A stretch of DNA of 64,000 nucleotides from Amycolatopsis acidiphila (GTDB lineage: Bacteria; Actinomycetota; Actinomycetes; Mycobacteriales; Pseudonocardiaceae). Under the pieces are notes generated by a model. That model ran no database searches. It worked only from the letters and a program-made list of their open reading frames with translations, and was not told the origin of the DNA. The DNA lies in assembly GCF_021391495.1 (NCBI RefSeq), contig NZ_CP090063.1, forward strand, positions 4,092,001 to 4,156,000, read 5' to 3'. Position numbers and translations under genes: made by a program. This document shows, piece after piece, positions 49,105-58,702 of this stretch (within the stretch, counting starts at the first letter, position 1; each line of letters opens with the position of its first letter).

Positions 49105-50318
49105 ACCCCGACATCGAACGGGTCTTCCGCGCGGAGTACGGGCGCGCGGTCGCCGTCCTGGTCCGCGTCTTCGGCGACATCGACCTCGCCGAGGAGGCGG
49201 TCCAGGACGCGTTCGCCGCCGCGGTGGCGCACTGGCCGGAGGCCGGGCTCCCGCCGAGCCCGGCGGGCTGGCTGATCACGACCGCCCGCAACCGGACCAT
49301 CGACCGGCTGCGGCGGGAGGCCTCGCGCGAGGACCGGCACGCCCAGGCGGTGCTGCTGCACGCCGCCGGCGCGGAGGAGGAGGAGGAGGAGGGACCGGTG
49401 CGCGACGAACGCCTTCGGCTGATCTTCACCTGCTGTCACCCGGCGCTCGCGCCCGCCGCCCGGGTCGCGCTCACGCTGCGGCTGCTCGGTGGGCTGAGCA
49501 CCGCCGAGATCGCGCGGGCGTTCCTCGTGCCGGAGAGCACGATGGCCCAGCGGCTGGTGCGCGCCAAGGCCAAGATCCGGGACGCGCGGATCCCCTACCG
49601 GGTGCCGGGCGACGCCGACCTGCCCGGCCGGCTGCGTGGCGTGCTGGCGGTCCTCTACCTGATCTTCACCGAGGGCCACACCGCCAGCTCCGGGGACCGG
49701 CTCGTGCGCGAGGACCTGTGCGCGGAGGCGATCCGGCTGGGCCGCCTGCTCGCCGGGCTGATGCCCGACGAACCCGAGACGCTGGGCCTGCTCGCGCTGA
49801 TGCTGCTGACGCACGCGCGCAGCCCGGCCCGGACGGGCGCCGAGGGCGAGCTGGTCCCGCTCGCCGAGCAGGACCGCGAACGCTGGGACCGCGACCTGAT
49901 CGCCGAAGGCCAGGGGCTGGTGCGGCAGTGCCTGCGGCGCGGGCAGCCGGGGCCCTACCAGATCCAGGCCGCGATCAACGCCGTGCACAGCGACGCCCGC
50001 ACCGCGGCGGACACCGACTGGCGGCAGATCGTGCGGTTGTACGACCGGCTGCTCGCCGTCGGCCCGACACCGGTCGTCGCGCTGAACCGGGCGGTCGCGG
50101 TCGGCGAGGCCGAGGGCCCGGCCGCCGCGCTGCGCCTGGTCGAGGAGCTGGACCTGTCGAAGTACCACCTGTTCCACGCGATCCGCGCGGACCTGCTCCG
50201 GCGGCTCGGCCGGACGGCGGAGGCCGCCGAGGCGTACGAGGCGGCCATCGCCCGCACGGACAATGCGGCGGAACGGCAGTTCCTGCGGCGTCAGGCGTGC
50301 CGGGGCACGACCGAGTAG
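49101..50318 (+). CDS. ECF42-type RNA polymerase sigma factor with C-terminal extension
   Basis: A 405-aa sigma factor. Region 2 is '[34 protein letters not shown]' and '[17 protein letters not shown]', about residues 5-75. Region 4 is '[36 protein letters not shown]', about 125-165. A 240-aa helical, TPR-like C-terminal domain ('[33 protein letters not shown]') is diagnostic of the ECF42 group. An acidic E-rich stretch ('[11 protein letters not shown]') links the regions. No anti-sigma gene is present, consistent with this group. It is coupled to the DGPF gene by GTGA, and its 3' end overlaps a convergent cyclase gene by 28 bp. Confidence 0.92.
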   Translation: MNPDIERVFRAEYGRAVAVLVRVFGDIDLAEEAVQDAFAAAVAHWPEAGLPPSPAGWLITTARNRTIDRLRREASREDRHAQAVLLHAAGAEEEEEEGPVRDERLRLIFTCCHPALAPAARVALTLRLLGGLSTAEIARAFLVPESTMAQRLVRAKAKIRDARIPYRVPGDADLPGRLRGVLAVLYLIFTEGHTASSGDRLVREDLCAEAIRLGRLLAGLMPDEPETLGLLALMLLTHARSPARTGAEGELVPLAEQDRERWDRDLIAEGQGLVRQCLRRGQPGPYQIQAAINAVHSDARTAADTDWRQIVRLYDRLLAVGPTPVVALNRAVAVGEAEGPAAALRLVEELDLSKYHLFHAIRADLLRRLGRTAEAAEAYEAAIARTDNAAERQFLRRQACRGTTE

Positions 50319-51046
50319 ACGTCGAGGTCCTTGGGCGTGCCCTTCGCGCGGAACCTGCGCCGCCGCCGCACGACGTAGCGCTCACTGTCCACTTTGGCCA
50401 GTGCCGGACCGGACACCAGCACCTCGCCGCCGGCGGCCGCCGCGGCGACCCGGGCGGCCACGTTCACGTCGACGCCCAGGTAGTCCCGTCCCACCCGGCG
50501 CGGGCGGCCGGTGTGCAGGCCGGTGCGCAGCTGGGGCCGGTAGCCGTCGAGGGTGATCGCGCTGACCGCCGTGCACGCCTCGGCCGCCGCCTCGATCGCG
50601 GCACCCGTCTCGGCGAACACCGCCATCACGCCGTCGCCCAGGGACTTGACCACCTTGCCGCCACGCCGCCCGACCACGGCGGTGGTCACGTCGCCGACCT
50701 CGCGCAGCAACCGCAGCACCGCGTCGTCGCCCGCCTCGAGCGCCCAGCCGGAGAAGCCGACCAGGTCGGTGAACAGGATGGTGACCTCGCCGCCGGCGAC
50801 GCCGGGGCGCGACAGCGCCTGCCACACCTGCACCGCGGCGAGCCCCAGCTCGCGGGCCGCGCTCGGCTGGTCGCCACCGGCCTGCGCGATCAGCCGCGCG
50901 ACCCGGTCCGAGGGGCGGTCCGCGCTGGGCAGCGCGACCTGCTCCGCGCCGGGGGTCAGCCGGCGCAACGCCCGTGCCGCGCGCACCGCGGCCCCGTGCC
51001 GGTCCGCGTCGCGCAGCCACCGCCGCACCTTCGGCTCGTCACTCAC
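50291..51046 (-). CDS. Class III adenylate/guanylate cyclase-domain protein
   Basis: The 251-aa protein has a helical N-terminal part of about 85 residues and a class III cyclase domain: '[20 protein letters not shown]' with a metal Asp, '[14 protein letters not shown]' with the second metal Asp, and '[20 protein letters not shown]' with the Asn-Arg of the transition-state loop. Key catalytic residues look present, so it should be active, making cAMP or cGMP. No sensor domain is recognised in the N-terminus. The start is GTG at 51046. A cAMP-type signal could link to the CRP-like site before the hydrogenase operon, but that is speculation. Confidence 0.88.
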   Translation of the reverse strand: MSDEPKVRRWLRDADRHGAAVRAARALRRLTPGAEQVALPSADRPSDRVARLIAQAGGDQPSAARELGLAAVQVWQALSRPGVAGGEVTILFTDLVGFSGWALEAGDDAVLRLLREVGDVTTAVVGRRGGKVVKSLGDGVMAVFAETGAAIEAAAEACTAVSAITLDGYRPQLRTGLHTGRPRRVGRDYLGVDVNVAARVAAAAAGGEVLVSGPALAKVDSERYVVRRRRRFRAKGTPKDLDVYSVVPRHA

Positions 51047-51056
51047 CCGGCAAACC

Positions 51057-52202
51057 CTACTGGCGCGTAGGCCGCGGCAGGAACCGCGTCACGGCCAGCT
51101 GCGCGACCACCGCGGCGGTCAGCGGCCAGACGGTCGCGAGCGGCCCGGGGTGCAGGAACCCGACCAGTGCGGGCACGAGGAGCCCGGGCGCCAGCACCGC
51201 CACCGTCCAGCGCGCGCCGCGGCCGGCCGCCGCCCCGGCGAGTGCGCCGAGCACGCACAGCGCGGCGACCGTGCCGCACAGCAGCCACCGGGTGCCGGTG
51301 CTGACGTGCTCGTGCCCGACCAGGTCGCCCAGCCCGCTCGCCAGCGCGGCGAGGATGCCGGCCGTCAGGCAGTGCGCCGGCAGCATGAGCCGGGGGCGCA
51401 GCGCGTTCGCGCGGAGGAAGGGGATCCCGCCGAACCCGCCCTGCAGCGCGACCGCCCACAACGCGGCGAGCAGCCCCAGTGCGCCGAAGACCACCCGGTA
51501 GACCGCGCCCGTCCAGTGCTCGGCCGAGGTCATCCCCTCCGTCACGACCAGGACGCCCTCGCCGAGCACGATGATCATGAACAGGCCCAGCCGCTCGCCG
51601 AAGTGCGCGGCGTCCAGGTGCACCGGCTCCGACGACTGCGGCACCGGGCGCCGCCGCTGCTCGCCCCGCCGCCCGCCGAGCCCGGCCGCCATCCGCTCGC
51701 CGGTGACCGTGAAGGTGATCAGCAGGTCCACCGCGAGCCCGAGCGCCCACAGCCCATAGCGCCACGGCGCGTCCGCCCACAGCGACACGACCCACGGGAC
51801 GACGCCCAGCCCGATCTGCGCCACCGGCCAGTCGACGACGATCCGGACCGAGGTGCGGTTCTGCCACACCCGGTCGGACAGCGCCCGCGCCGCGATGTAG
51901 GCGATGGCGAACGCCTTCGCCCGGTCCGCCTCCAGGTGACCGACGGCGGCCGCCATGATCGCCAGCGCGAGCATCGCGCCCAGCACCGGCGCCGTCCGCG
52001 CGGCACCGCGGGTCACGTTGCCGTAGACGGTGAAGCACATCCAGACCGTCCAGAACGCCAGGAAGCACACCACGTACAGCCCGACGTCACCGAGCGACGT
52101 GCTTTCGTGCACCAGATGCGCCAGTTGCGCGACACCCGCGACGGCCACCAGGTCGAAGAACAGCTCCAGCCAGGACGCGTGCCGCTCGGTCTCCTCCGCC
52201 AC
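51057..52202 (-). CDS. LtrA-family membrane protein
   Basis: A 381-aa protein with about ten hydrophobic segments. The N-terminus 'ETERHASWLELFFDLVAVAGVAQLAHLV' is the signature of the 'low temperature requirement A' family, and 'FGERLGLFMIIVLGEGVLVV' is its second conserved motif (E-R-x-G-L-F-x-I-I-x-L-G-E). The function is not established. The GTG at 52202 is preferred over 52238 because a GATACT -10-like box sits 6 nt upstream, implying a leaderless mRNA. It is divergent from the GntR gene and ends 10 bp before the cyclase start. Confidence 0.85.
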   Translation of the reverse strand: MAEETERHASWLELFFDLVAVAGVAQLAHLVHESTSLGDVGLYVVCFLAFWTVWMCFTVYGNVTRGAARTAPVLGAMLALAIMAAAVGHLEADRAKAFAIAYIAARALSDRVWQNRTSVRIVVDWPVAQIGLGVVPWVVSLWADAPWRYGLWALGLAVDLLITFTVTGERMAAGLGGRRGEQRRRPVPQSSEPVHLDAAHFGERLGLFMIIVLGEGVLVVTEGMTSAEHWTGAVYRVVFGALGLLAALWAVALQGGFGGIPFLRANALRPRLMLPAHCLTAGILAALASGLGDLVGHEHVSTGTRWLLCGTVAALCVLGALAGAAAGRGARWTVAVLAPGLLVPALVGFLHPGPLATVWPLTAAVVAQLAVTRFLPRPTRQ

Positions 52203-52251
52203 ACGGTCAGTATCGGGCTGGCTGAGCCACTCATCCACTAGGCTGGGCGGC

Positions 52252-52956
52252 GTGTCCGATCCGCTCCGCCCGGTCGCCCGGCCCCGCCTGTACGAACAGG
52301 TGGTGACGCAGCTGCGTGCGTACGCCGACGCGGCGGGCCTGAAGTCCGGCGACCGGCTGCCCTCGGAACGGGACCTCGCCGACCGGCTGCGCGTCAGCCG
52401 CGCCTCGCTCAAACAGGCCATCGTCGTGCTGGAAGTACAGGGGCTGGTGGAGATCCGGCACGGCGGCGGCACCTACCTGCGCACCGACAGCCTGTACCCC
52501 GAGCCGGTGGAGAGGCTCGTCGAGCGACGCCGGCGGCTGCCGGACGTGCTCGACGCCCGCGAGGCGATGGAGACCAAGCTCGCCGAGCTCGCCGCCGTCC
52601 GGCGGAGCGAAGCCGACCTCGCGGAACTCGACGCCGCGCTCTCGGTGATGCGCGCCGAGATCGGGCGGGGGGCGTACGGCGAGGACGGGGACCGCCGCTT
52701 CCACGCCGCGGTGACAGCCGCCGCGCACAGCGAGCTGCTGGCCGACTTCATGGCCAAGATCGCCGACCAGATCGCCGAGACCCGGCACGAGTCGCTGCAC
52801 CAGCCCGACCGGCCGCCGCAGTCGCTGGCCCAGCACACCCGGATCGCCGAGGCGATCCGGGCCCAGGACGCGCCGGCCGCGGCCGAGGCGATGCGGGCAC
52901 ATCTGGACACCGTCCGGCGCGTGCGGCTGCTGAGCTGGGACCCGGACGAGACATGA
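52252..52956 (+). CDS. GntR/FadR-family transcriptional regulator
   Basis: A 234-aa regulator with an N-terminal winged helix ('KSGDRLPSERDLADRLRVSRASLKQAIVVLEVQGLVEIRHGGGTYL') and an FCD-type helical effector domain ('VLDAREAMETKLAELAAVRR', 'HAAVTAAAHSELLADFMAKI', 'QHTRIAEAIRAQDAPAAAEAMRAHLDTV') whose Asp/His residues often bind metal and a carboxylate ligand. The GTG at 52252 is preceded by TAGGCT about 7 nt upstream, suggesting a leaderless transcript. It overlaps the acetamidase gene by 4 bp and likely regulates it. Confidence 0.9.
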   Translation: MSDPLRPVARPRLYEQVVTQLRAYADAAGLKSGDRLPSERDLADRLRVSRASLKQAIVVLEVQGLVEIRHGGGTYLRTDSLYPEPVERLVERRRRLPDVLDAREAMETKLAELAAVRRSEADLAELDAALSVMRAEIGRGAYGEDGDRRFHAAVTAAAHSELLADFMAKIADQIAETRHESLHQPDRPPQSLAQHTRIAEAIRAQDAPAAAEAMRAHLDTVRRVRLLSWDPDET

Positions 52957-53921
52957 CCGGCGGCGCCGCACGCGGCGAGCGTGATCCCCGGAGCGCCGCG
53001 GACGGCACCAGGCATCGACTCGATCCCTCCCCCGCCACCACCGTCGCGGTGTTCAGCCGCGACACCCCGGCGGTGCTCACGGTCGACTCCGGCGACACGG
53101 TCGTCGTGACTTCGCTCGACTCACACGGCAGCCTCGAACGGCACCGGGTGCCGGGCGACCGGCCGCCGAAGATGTTCGAGAACCGCCGGGGCCATTGCCT
53201 CACCGGTCCCATCGAGGTGCGGGGCGCGGAGCCGGGCACGGTCCTCGCCGTGCGGCTGACGTCGATCCGGCCCGGTGACTGGGGCTGGACCGTCGCGGCC
53301 TCGAAGGACAACTGGCTGTCGCGGCGACTCGGGGTGGCCGAGGGGCCGCCGGCGTGGCTGCTGTGGGAGCTGGACGGCGAGACGGGCACGAACAACCTCG
53401 GGCACACGGTGTCGCTGGCACCTTTCCTCGGGGTGATCGGCCTGCCGCCCGCGGAGCCGGGCGAGCATTCGACGATCCCGCCGCGCACCGCGGGCGGCGG
53501 CAACATCGACTGCCGCGAACTGGTGGCCGGGTCGACGCTGTACCTGCCGGTGACGGTGCCCGGCGCGCACCTCCTGCTCGGCGACGGCCACGCCGCCCAG
53601 GGCGACGGCGAGGTCAGCGGGACCGCGATCGAATGCCCGATGACGACGGAGGTGGTGCTGGAGGTGCTGCCTTCGGCGCCGGTCCCGGGGATCCACGCGC
53701 AGACCCCGCGCGGGCGCGTCACGTTCGGCTTCTCGGCGGACCTGAACGAGGCCATGGGCGACGCGCTGGACGGCATGGTCACCTGGCTGCAGGCCCTGCA
53801 CGACCTCGACCGGCCGACCGCGCTGGCCCTCGCGAGCGCCGCGGTGGACCTTCGCATCACCCAGATAGCGAACGAGACCTGGGGCGTGCACGCGGTGCTC
53901 CCGCACGGCGCCATCCGCTGA
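52953..53921 (+). CDS. Acetamidase/formamidase-family amidohydrolase
   Basis: A 322-aa hydrolase of the FmdA/AmdA family, which releases ammonia from short amides and gives formate or acetate. 'AVLTVDSGDTVVVTSLDSHG', 'GHCLTGPIEVRGAEPGTVLAV', 'AGGGNIDCRELVAGSTLYLP' and 'GAHLLLGDGHAAQGDGEVSG' are the family's metal-site motifs in order. It is coupled to a GntR regulator by ATGA. If formamide is the substrate its product, formate, would feed the formate dehydrogenase 40 kb away in the window; that link is inferred. The 183-bp gap after it (53922-54104) contains only a promoter for the next gene. Confidence 0.9.
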   Translation: MTGGAARGERDPRSAADGTRHRLDPSPATTVAVFSRDTPAVLTVDSGDTVVVTSLDSHGSLERHRVPGDRPPKMFENRRGHCLTGPIEVRGAEPGTVLAVRLTSIRPGDWGWTVAASKDNWLSRRLGVAEGPPAWLLWELDGETGTNNLGHTVSLAPFLGVIGLPPAEPGEHSTIPPRTAGGGNIDCRELVAGSTLYLPVTVPGAHLLLGDGHAAQGDGEVSGTAIECPMTTEVVLEVLPSAPVPGIHAQTPRGRVTFGFSADLNEAMGDALDGMVTWLQALHDLDRPTALALASAAVDLRITQIANETWGVHAVLPHGAIR

Positions 53922-54070
53922 GCCGGCCGGCTACCGCGTATCGGACAGTCATCCATCGTGTATCAGCGTGGCGGGCAGGGCATGGAGCGAACCCACCCCG
54001 GCGGGTTACGGCGACGCGTTCGAGCAGGACAGCAGGGTGCGGCGGCCATCCGCCGCCGCTCGATCCCACA

Positions 54071-54099
54071 CTGTTGCCTTAGCCGCCTGCTGCTATAAG
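54071..54099 (+). promoter_or_regulatory. Promoter with TATAAG -10 box, probable leaderless mRNA
   Basis: CTGTTG (54071-54076), 17 bp, then TATAAG (54094-54099), and the GTG start codon 5 nt later. The spacing fits a sigma-70-type promoter whose transcript starts at the initiation codon. Confidence 0.55.
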
Positions 54100-54104
54100 A
54101 AGTC

Positions 54105-54887
54105 GTGCGGGTTGCTCGGTGGGGATGTGTGGTGGTCGTGCTCGCCGTGCTCGCGGGCGGGGTGACGTGGCTCGTGCTCGCGCTGCGCAAACCGCCCGCG
54201 CCGGCCTGCGGGACGCCCGACTACAGCCTCTCTCCGCAGCAGGCCCAGAACGCGGCGACCATCGCGGGCGTCGGCGTGCGGCTGGGGATGCCCGACCACG
54301 CGGTGACCGTCGCGCTGGCGACCGCGTTGCAGGAGTCGAAGCTGCGGAACCTGACCGGCGGCGACCGGGACTCGGCGGGGCTGTTCCAGCAGCGCCCGAG
54401 CCAGGGCTGGGGGACCTACGAGCAGGTCACCGACCCGGTGCACGCGGCGAACGCCTTCTACCAGCGGCTGCGGGCGCAGCCGGACTGGACGCAGCTGACG
54501 GTCACGCAGGCCGCCCAGCTGGTGCAGCGCTCGGGCGCGCCCGACGCGTACGCCCAGTGGGAGCCGGAGGCCCGCGCGCTCGCGGGGGCGCTGACGGGCG
54601 AGACGGCGGCCACGTTCACCTGCCACGACCTGGCGCTCGACACGACCGGGGCCGCCGGCCTGGTGACGGTGGCGAACGCGGAACTGGGCACGGCGGTCCT
54701 GACCGGCCCGCACGACCCGGCGCGCGGCTGGGCGCTGGCCACCTGGCTGGTCGCGAACGCGACGCGGTTCGGGGTGGACAAGGTGACCTTCGACGGCCGG
54801 ACGTGGACGTCCGCCGGCGGGTCCTGGGAAAGCACCGGCCCCGCCGACGGGCGTCTGTCACTGCACCAGGCGAGCCCGCCCGGGTGA
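54105..54887 (+). CDS. Membrane-anchored lysozyme-like (transglycosylase-fold) protein
   Basis: The 260-aa protein has an N-terminal membrane anchor ('CVVVVLAVLAGGVTWLVLAL') and an extracellular domain. 'ALATALQESKLRNLTGGDRD' with 'SAGLFQQRPSQGWGTYEQVT' is the lysozyme/SLT-like core with a likely catalytic Glu. 'DPVHAANAFYQRLRAQPDW' completes the motif seen in actinomycete cell-wall proteins. The C-terminal 80 residues ('GLVTVANAELGTAVLTGPHD') resemble an NlpC-free accessory region of unknown role. It is convergent with a penicillin-binding protein gene, so both may act on peptidoglycan. Confidence 0.75.
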   Translation: MRVARWGCVVVVLAVLAGGVTWLVLALRKPPAPACGTPDYSLSPQQAQNAATIAGVGVRLGMPDHAVTVALATALQESKLRNLTGGDRDSAGLFQQRPSQGWGTYEQVTDPVHAANAFYQRLRAQPDWTQLTVTQAAQLVQRSGAPDAYAQWEPEARALAGALTGETAATFTCHDLALDTTGAAGLVTVANAELGTAVLTGPHDPARGWALATWLVANATRFGVDKVTFDGRTWTSAGGSWESTGPADGRLSLHQASPPG

Positions 54888-54953
54888 CCATCCCGCCGCA
54901 CACCCGGTCGCTCGCGCCCGGCGTTTCCGGCACCGCAACGGAACCCGGGACTC

Positions 54954-57176
54954 CTACCCCCGCACCGGTCTGTGCCGGGACACCGACGTCGGGGTGTCCT
55001 CCGTCGTACAGCCGTTCTCGTCGCAGCTCGGCGGGATGAACGTGTCCCCCGGGCGGCTCGACGGCGGCTCGCTCGTGCTCGTCGTGTCGGTCGGGCTGTC
55101 CGACGTCGGCGTGGGGGTGTCGCTCGTCGGGGGTGGCTCGGTCGTGGTCGGGGTGGTCAGGTCCGGTGCCGCCGGGAATCCCTGCGCGGGCTTCCCCTTG
55201 AGGTAGTCGTCCATGTATGCCTGCCAGATGTAGCCCGGCTCCTCGCGGCCGTAGACGTCGTAGCCGCGGTTCTTGCCCTTGCCGTTGTGGTAGTTGCCGT
55301 AGATCGCGGCAGGTTGTTTCTTGTTCCCGAACCACACCGCGGTCACCACCTGCGGGGTGTAGCCGACCATCCAGGCCTCGGAGTTGTGCCCGGTGTCGCC
55401 GAACTGGGCCGTACCGGTCTTGGCCGCGTTCGGGCGCGCACCGGAGAGCCCGTCACCGGAGGACGACGCGACCGAGGTCATGGACTGGGTGACGGTCGCG
55501 GCGATCGCCGAGTTCGTGGCCGGGTCGTCGGAGAACGCCGGCTTCGGTGTGGTGGTGAACCCGTAGATCGGGTTGCCGTTGTCGTCGGTCACCCGCGCGA
55601 CCATGTGCAGCGGCACGTACTGCCCGTTCGCCGCGAACGTCGCATATCCCTGCGCCTGGTCGATCGGGCGCACCGCGTACTGCCCGATCGAGATGCCCAG
55701 CTCCGTGGTCCCGTTGCCCGTGCCGTCGGCGTCGTCGTTCTGCAGCGAGTCATACCTCGCGCCCAGCGACGTCGTGATCTGCTTCGGGATCCCCGCGTCC
55801 CACGCCGCCTGCCGCACGTTCGACACCCCCACGTCGGCACCCATCCGGTAGAACACCGTGTTCACCGACTGGGTCATCGCGTCCTTCACGGTGATCTGCG
55901 GGGCGCCCTCACCGTCGGAGTTGTGCACCAGCTGCCCGGCGATGGTCTGGTTGTCGCTGCCGTCGTAGACGGTGTTCAGCCCGATCTTGTCCGGCTGGGT
56001 CCGCACCCCCGCCGCCAGCACGTAGGGCTTGAACGACGAGCCCGGCTGCTGCGGCGTGGTCGCCAGGTCATAGGAGGTGGAGCCGTCCCCACCGTAGTAG
56101 GCCAGGATCTCCCCGGTCTGCGGGTTCGCCGAGACCAGCGCGCTGCCCTCGTCCGGATACTCCTTGTCCGCGGCCATCACCTTCGCCACCGACTGCTCCG
56201 CCGCCTGCTGCGCGTCCGGTGTGATGGTCAGGTAGACCTTCGCGCCCCGCGCGGTCAGCGACTGCTCGGAGTACCCGGCCTGGGCCAGCTCCGCGAACGC
56301 CTGCGACACGATGTACTGCCGATCGGCCAGGCTCGACCCGCCGTTCTTCGCCGTGCTCGCCACCGGCACCGGGAACTGCGCCGAGGCGAACTCCGCCTGC
56401 GACAGCCAGTGGTTCGCCAGCATCCGGCCCATCACATAGGTGTAGCGGCGCTGCTGGTAGGCGGGGTTGTCCGCCTGCGCCGGCAACTGCACCAGACCCG
56501 CCAGCAACGCCGCCTGCTCGTTGCTCAGCTGCGACACGTCCTCGTTGTAGTACGCCCGCGACGCCGCCTGCACCCCGTACGCGCCACGTCCGAAGTAGAC
56601 GGTGTTCAGATAGGCGGTCAGAATGTCCTCTTTGGAATACGTGCGGGTCATCTTGTACGACTCGACCATCTCCACGAACTTCCGCGAGAACGTCGGATCG
56701 TCATTGCCCGTCGCCTTCTTGACGTACTCCTGCCCGATGGTGGAACCACCACCGGTACCACCCGTCACCCGGTTCCACACCGTGCGCAGGATCGCCTTGA
56801 TGTCGAAACCCGAGTTCGTCATGAACGTCTCGTCCTCGGCCGCGATCTGCGCGTTCTTCATCGACTGCGGGATCTGCTCCCACGTCACCACCGTGTGACT
56901 CTCCGCCGTGGACTTCGTGTACAACGTCGAACCATCGGCGTAATACAACGTCACCGGCTGGTTCAAACTCGCCGCCAACGCGTTCGGATCCGGCACAGCC
57001 ACCATGAAATACCCGATCACGAACGCCGCGACCGGCACGAACATACCCAAACCCAGCACGACGTAAAGAGTGCGGCGCACCCGGCGCCAGACGGTCTGCC
57101 GCCGGCGCAGCCGGTCGCGCGCCTCCTGCCACCCCGGCCTGCGGGGCGGAACCCCGCGATAGCCACCGTCGTCCAC
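54954..57176 (-). CDS. Class A penicillin-binding protein (transglycosylase/transpeptidase)
   Basis: A 740-aa bifunctional peptidoglycan synthase. After a basic cytoplasmic tail and one membrane span ('YVVLGLGMFVPVAAFVIGYF') comes the GT51 domain with 'QIAAEDETFMTNSGFD' (catalytic Glu), 'TGGGSTIGQEYVKKAT' and 'LNTVYFGRGAYGVQAAS'. The transpeptidase domain has 'PGSSFKPYVLAAG' (S-x-x-K), 'TQSVNTVFY' (S-x-N) and 'AAKTGTAQFGDTGHN' (K-T-G). The tail is Thr/Pro/Ser-rich. GGAGGT lies 7 nt before GTG 57176, preferred over TTG 57179. It ends 66 bp from the lysozyme-like gene. Confidence 0.93.
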   Translation of the reverse strand: MDDGGYRGVPPRRPGWQEARDRLRRRQTVWRRVRRTLYVVLGLGMFVPVAAFVIGYFMVAVPDPNALAASLNQPVTLYYADGSTLYTKSTAESHTVVTWEQIPQSMKNAQIAAEDETFMTNSGFDIKAILRTVWNRVTGGTGGGSTIGQEYVKKATGNDDPTFSRKFVEMVESYKMTRTYSKEDILTAYLNTVYFGRGAYGVQAASRAYYNEDVSQLSNEQAALLAGLVQLPAQADNPAYQQRRYTYVMGRMLANHWLSQAEFASAQFPVPVASTAKNGGSSLADRQYIVSQAFAELAQAGYSEQSLTARGAKVYLTITPDAQQAAEQSVAKVMAADKEYPDEGSALVSANPQTGEILAYYGGDGSTSYDLATTPQQPGSSFKPYVLAAGVRTQPDKIGLNTVYDGSDNQTIAGQLVHNSDGEGAPQITVKDAMTQSVNTVFYRMGADVGVSNVRQAAWDAGIPKQITTSLGARYDSLQNDDADGTGNGTTELGISIGQYAVRPIDQAQGYATFAANGQYVPLHMVARVTDDNGNPIYGFTTTPKPAFSDDPATNSAIAATVTQSMTSVASSSGDGLSGARPNAAKTGTAQFGDTGHNSEAWMVGYTPQVVTAVWFGNKKQPAAIYGNYHNGKGKNRGYDVYGREEPGYIWQAYMDDYLKGKPAQGFPAAPDLTTPTTTEPPPTSDTPTPTSDSPTDTTSTSEPPSSRPGDTFIPPSCDENGCTTEDTPTSVSRHRPVRG

Positions 57177-57292
57177 CAAGTCGACCTCCGCACTGTCACA
57201 CGCGGCTGCCGGCGGGTTGGTTCGGCTGCACGCTGAATTCCGCCCGTCACTCTAGTGGACGGCGGGCGGAACCCAGTGTGCCAAGGGCCGTG

Positions 57293-58513
57293 TCAGTTCT
57301 TCGCGAGGACTCCGTGCGGGTCGAGCACGTACTTGCGGGCCGCACCGCTGTCGAACTCGCGGTAGCCGCGCGGCGCCTCGGTGAGCGGGATCGGCGTGGC
57401 GTTGACGGCCTTCGCGATCTGCACCTTGTCGTGCAGGATGGCCATCATCAGCTGCCGGTGGTAGCGCATCACCGGGCACTGCCCGGTGGCGAAGGAGTGC
57501 GACTTCGCCCAGCCGAGGCCGATCCGGATCGACAGCGAGCCCTCGCGAGCCGCCTCGTCCGCCGCGCCCGGGTCGCCCGTGACGTACAGGCCGGGGATGC
57601 CCAGCGCGCCGCCGGCACGCGTGACATCCATCAGCGAATTGAGCACGGTGGCCGGTTTTTCCGTTTCCGCGTCCCGGCCGTGCCCGCGGGCCTCGAACCC
57701 GACGGCGTCCACGCCGGAGTCGACCTCGGGCACGCCGAGGATCTCGGCGATCTGGTCCTTCGGGTCGCCCTTCGACACGTCGACGGTCTCGCAGCCGAAC
57801 GAACGGGCCTGGGCCAGCCGGTCGGGGTTGAGGTCGGCGACGATGACCACCGCCGCGCCCAGCAGCTGCGCCGATGCCGCCGCGGCGAGCCCGACGGGTC
57901 CCGCGCCCGCGATGTACACCGTCGAGCCCACCGTGACCCCGGCGGTGACACAGCCGTGGAACCCGGTCGGGAAGATGTCCGAGAGCATGGCCAGGTCGAG
58001 GATCTTGGCCATCGCCTGGTCGCGGTCGGGGAACTTCAGCACGTTCCAGTCGGCGTAGGGCACCAGCACGTACTCCGCCTGCCCGCCGACCCAGCCGCCC
58101 ATGTCCACGTACCCGTAGGCCGAGCCCGGCCGGTCGGGGTTGACGTTCAGGCAGACCCCGGTCTTGCCCTCCTTGCAGTTGCGGCAGCGGCCGCAGGCGA
58201 TGTTGAACGGCACCGACACCAGGTCGCCCTCGTGCACGAACTCCACGTCACGCCCGGTCTCGACCACCTCGCCGGTGATCTCGTGCCCCAGCACCAGCCC
58301 TTCCGGGGCGGTCGTGCGCCCGCGGACCATGTGCTGGTCGCTGCCGCAGATGTTGGTCGCCACGTTCTTCAGGATCACGCCGTGGTGGACTTCGCGTCCG
58401 ACGTTCGCCTTGTTGACCCCGGGGCCGTCGCGCAGGACGAAGGTCGGATAGTCGATGTCCTGGACCTCGACGGTGCCCTTGCCGACGTATGCAACGGCCT
58501 TGTTGCCCGTCAT
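57293..58513 (-). CDS. fdhA: Glutathione-independent formaldehyde dehydrogenase (zinc ADH family)
   Basis: A 406-aa MDR enzyme that oxidises formaldehyde to formate with NAD. 'TNICGSDQHMVRGRTTAPEGLVLGHEITGEVV' contains the catalytic zinc Cys and His-Glu, and 'CGRCRNCKEGKTGVCLNVN' the structural zinc Cys set. 'VYIAGAGPVGLAAAASAQLLGAAVVIVADLN' is the NAD-binding fold with an Asp for NAD. The pattern 'VDMGGWVGGQAEYVLVPYAD' is that of the Pseudomonas glutathione-independent enzyme. Mycothiol-dependent relatives are less similar. GAGGTG precedes the ATG. Its product could feed the formate dehydrogenase. Confidence 0.9.
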   Translation of the reverse strand: MTGNKAVAYVGKGTVEVQDIDYPTFVLRDGPGVNKANVGREVHHGVILKNVATNICGSDQHMVRGRTTAPEGLVLGHEITGEVVETGRDVEFVHEGDLVSVPFNIACGRCRNCKEGKTGVCLNVNPDRPGSAYGYVDMGGWVGGQAEYVLVPYADWNVLKFPDRDQAMAKILDLAMLSDIFPTGFHGCVTAGVTVGSTVYIAGAGPVGLAAAASAQLLGAAVVIVADLNPDRLAQARSFGCETVDVSKGDPKDQIAEILGVPEVDSGVDAVGFEARGHGRDAETEKPATVLNSLMDVTRAGGALGIPGLYVTGDPGAADEAAREGSLSIRIGLGWAKSHSFATGQCPVMRYHRQLMMAILHDKVQIAKAVNATPIPLTEAPRGYREFDSGAARKYVLDPHGVLAKN

Positions 58514-58622
58514 CGTGCACCTCGTTTCGTCGTCGAACCGTCCTGCCAGCCTAGACACCGGCGCGGCGCGGCCCTACCGCCGAACGCGGTACCCTGTTCG
58601 GTCCACTGTGGACGAAACGGAA

Positions 58623-58654
58623 GTGGGACCCACCGCCGACCCGGTGGGTCCCAC
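58623..58654. terminator. Strong hairpin between fdhA and the GH18 gene
   Basis: A perfect 13-bp stem, GTGGGACCCACCG with CGGTGGGTCCCAC, and a 6-nt loop lie 49 bp past the GH18 stop and 110 bp before the fdhA start. It has no long U-tract. It likely terminates the GH30-GH18 transcript. The rest of 58514-58702 shows no gene. Confidence 0.65.
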
Positions 58655-58702
58655 GTTCGGGAGCGCTCCTCCTACCCTTCGTGCCTGGAAGTCCTCATGG
58701 GT

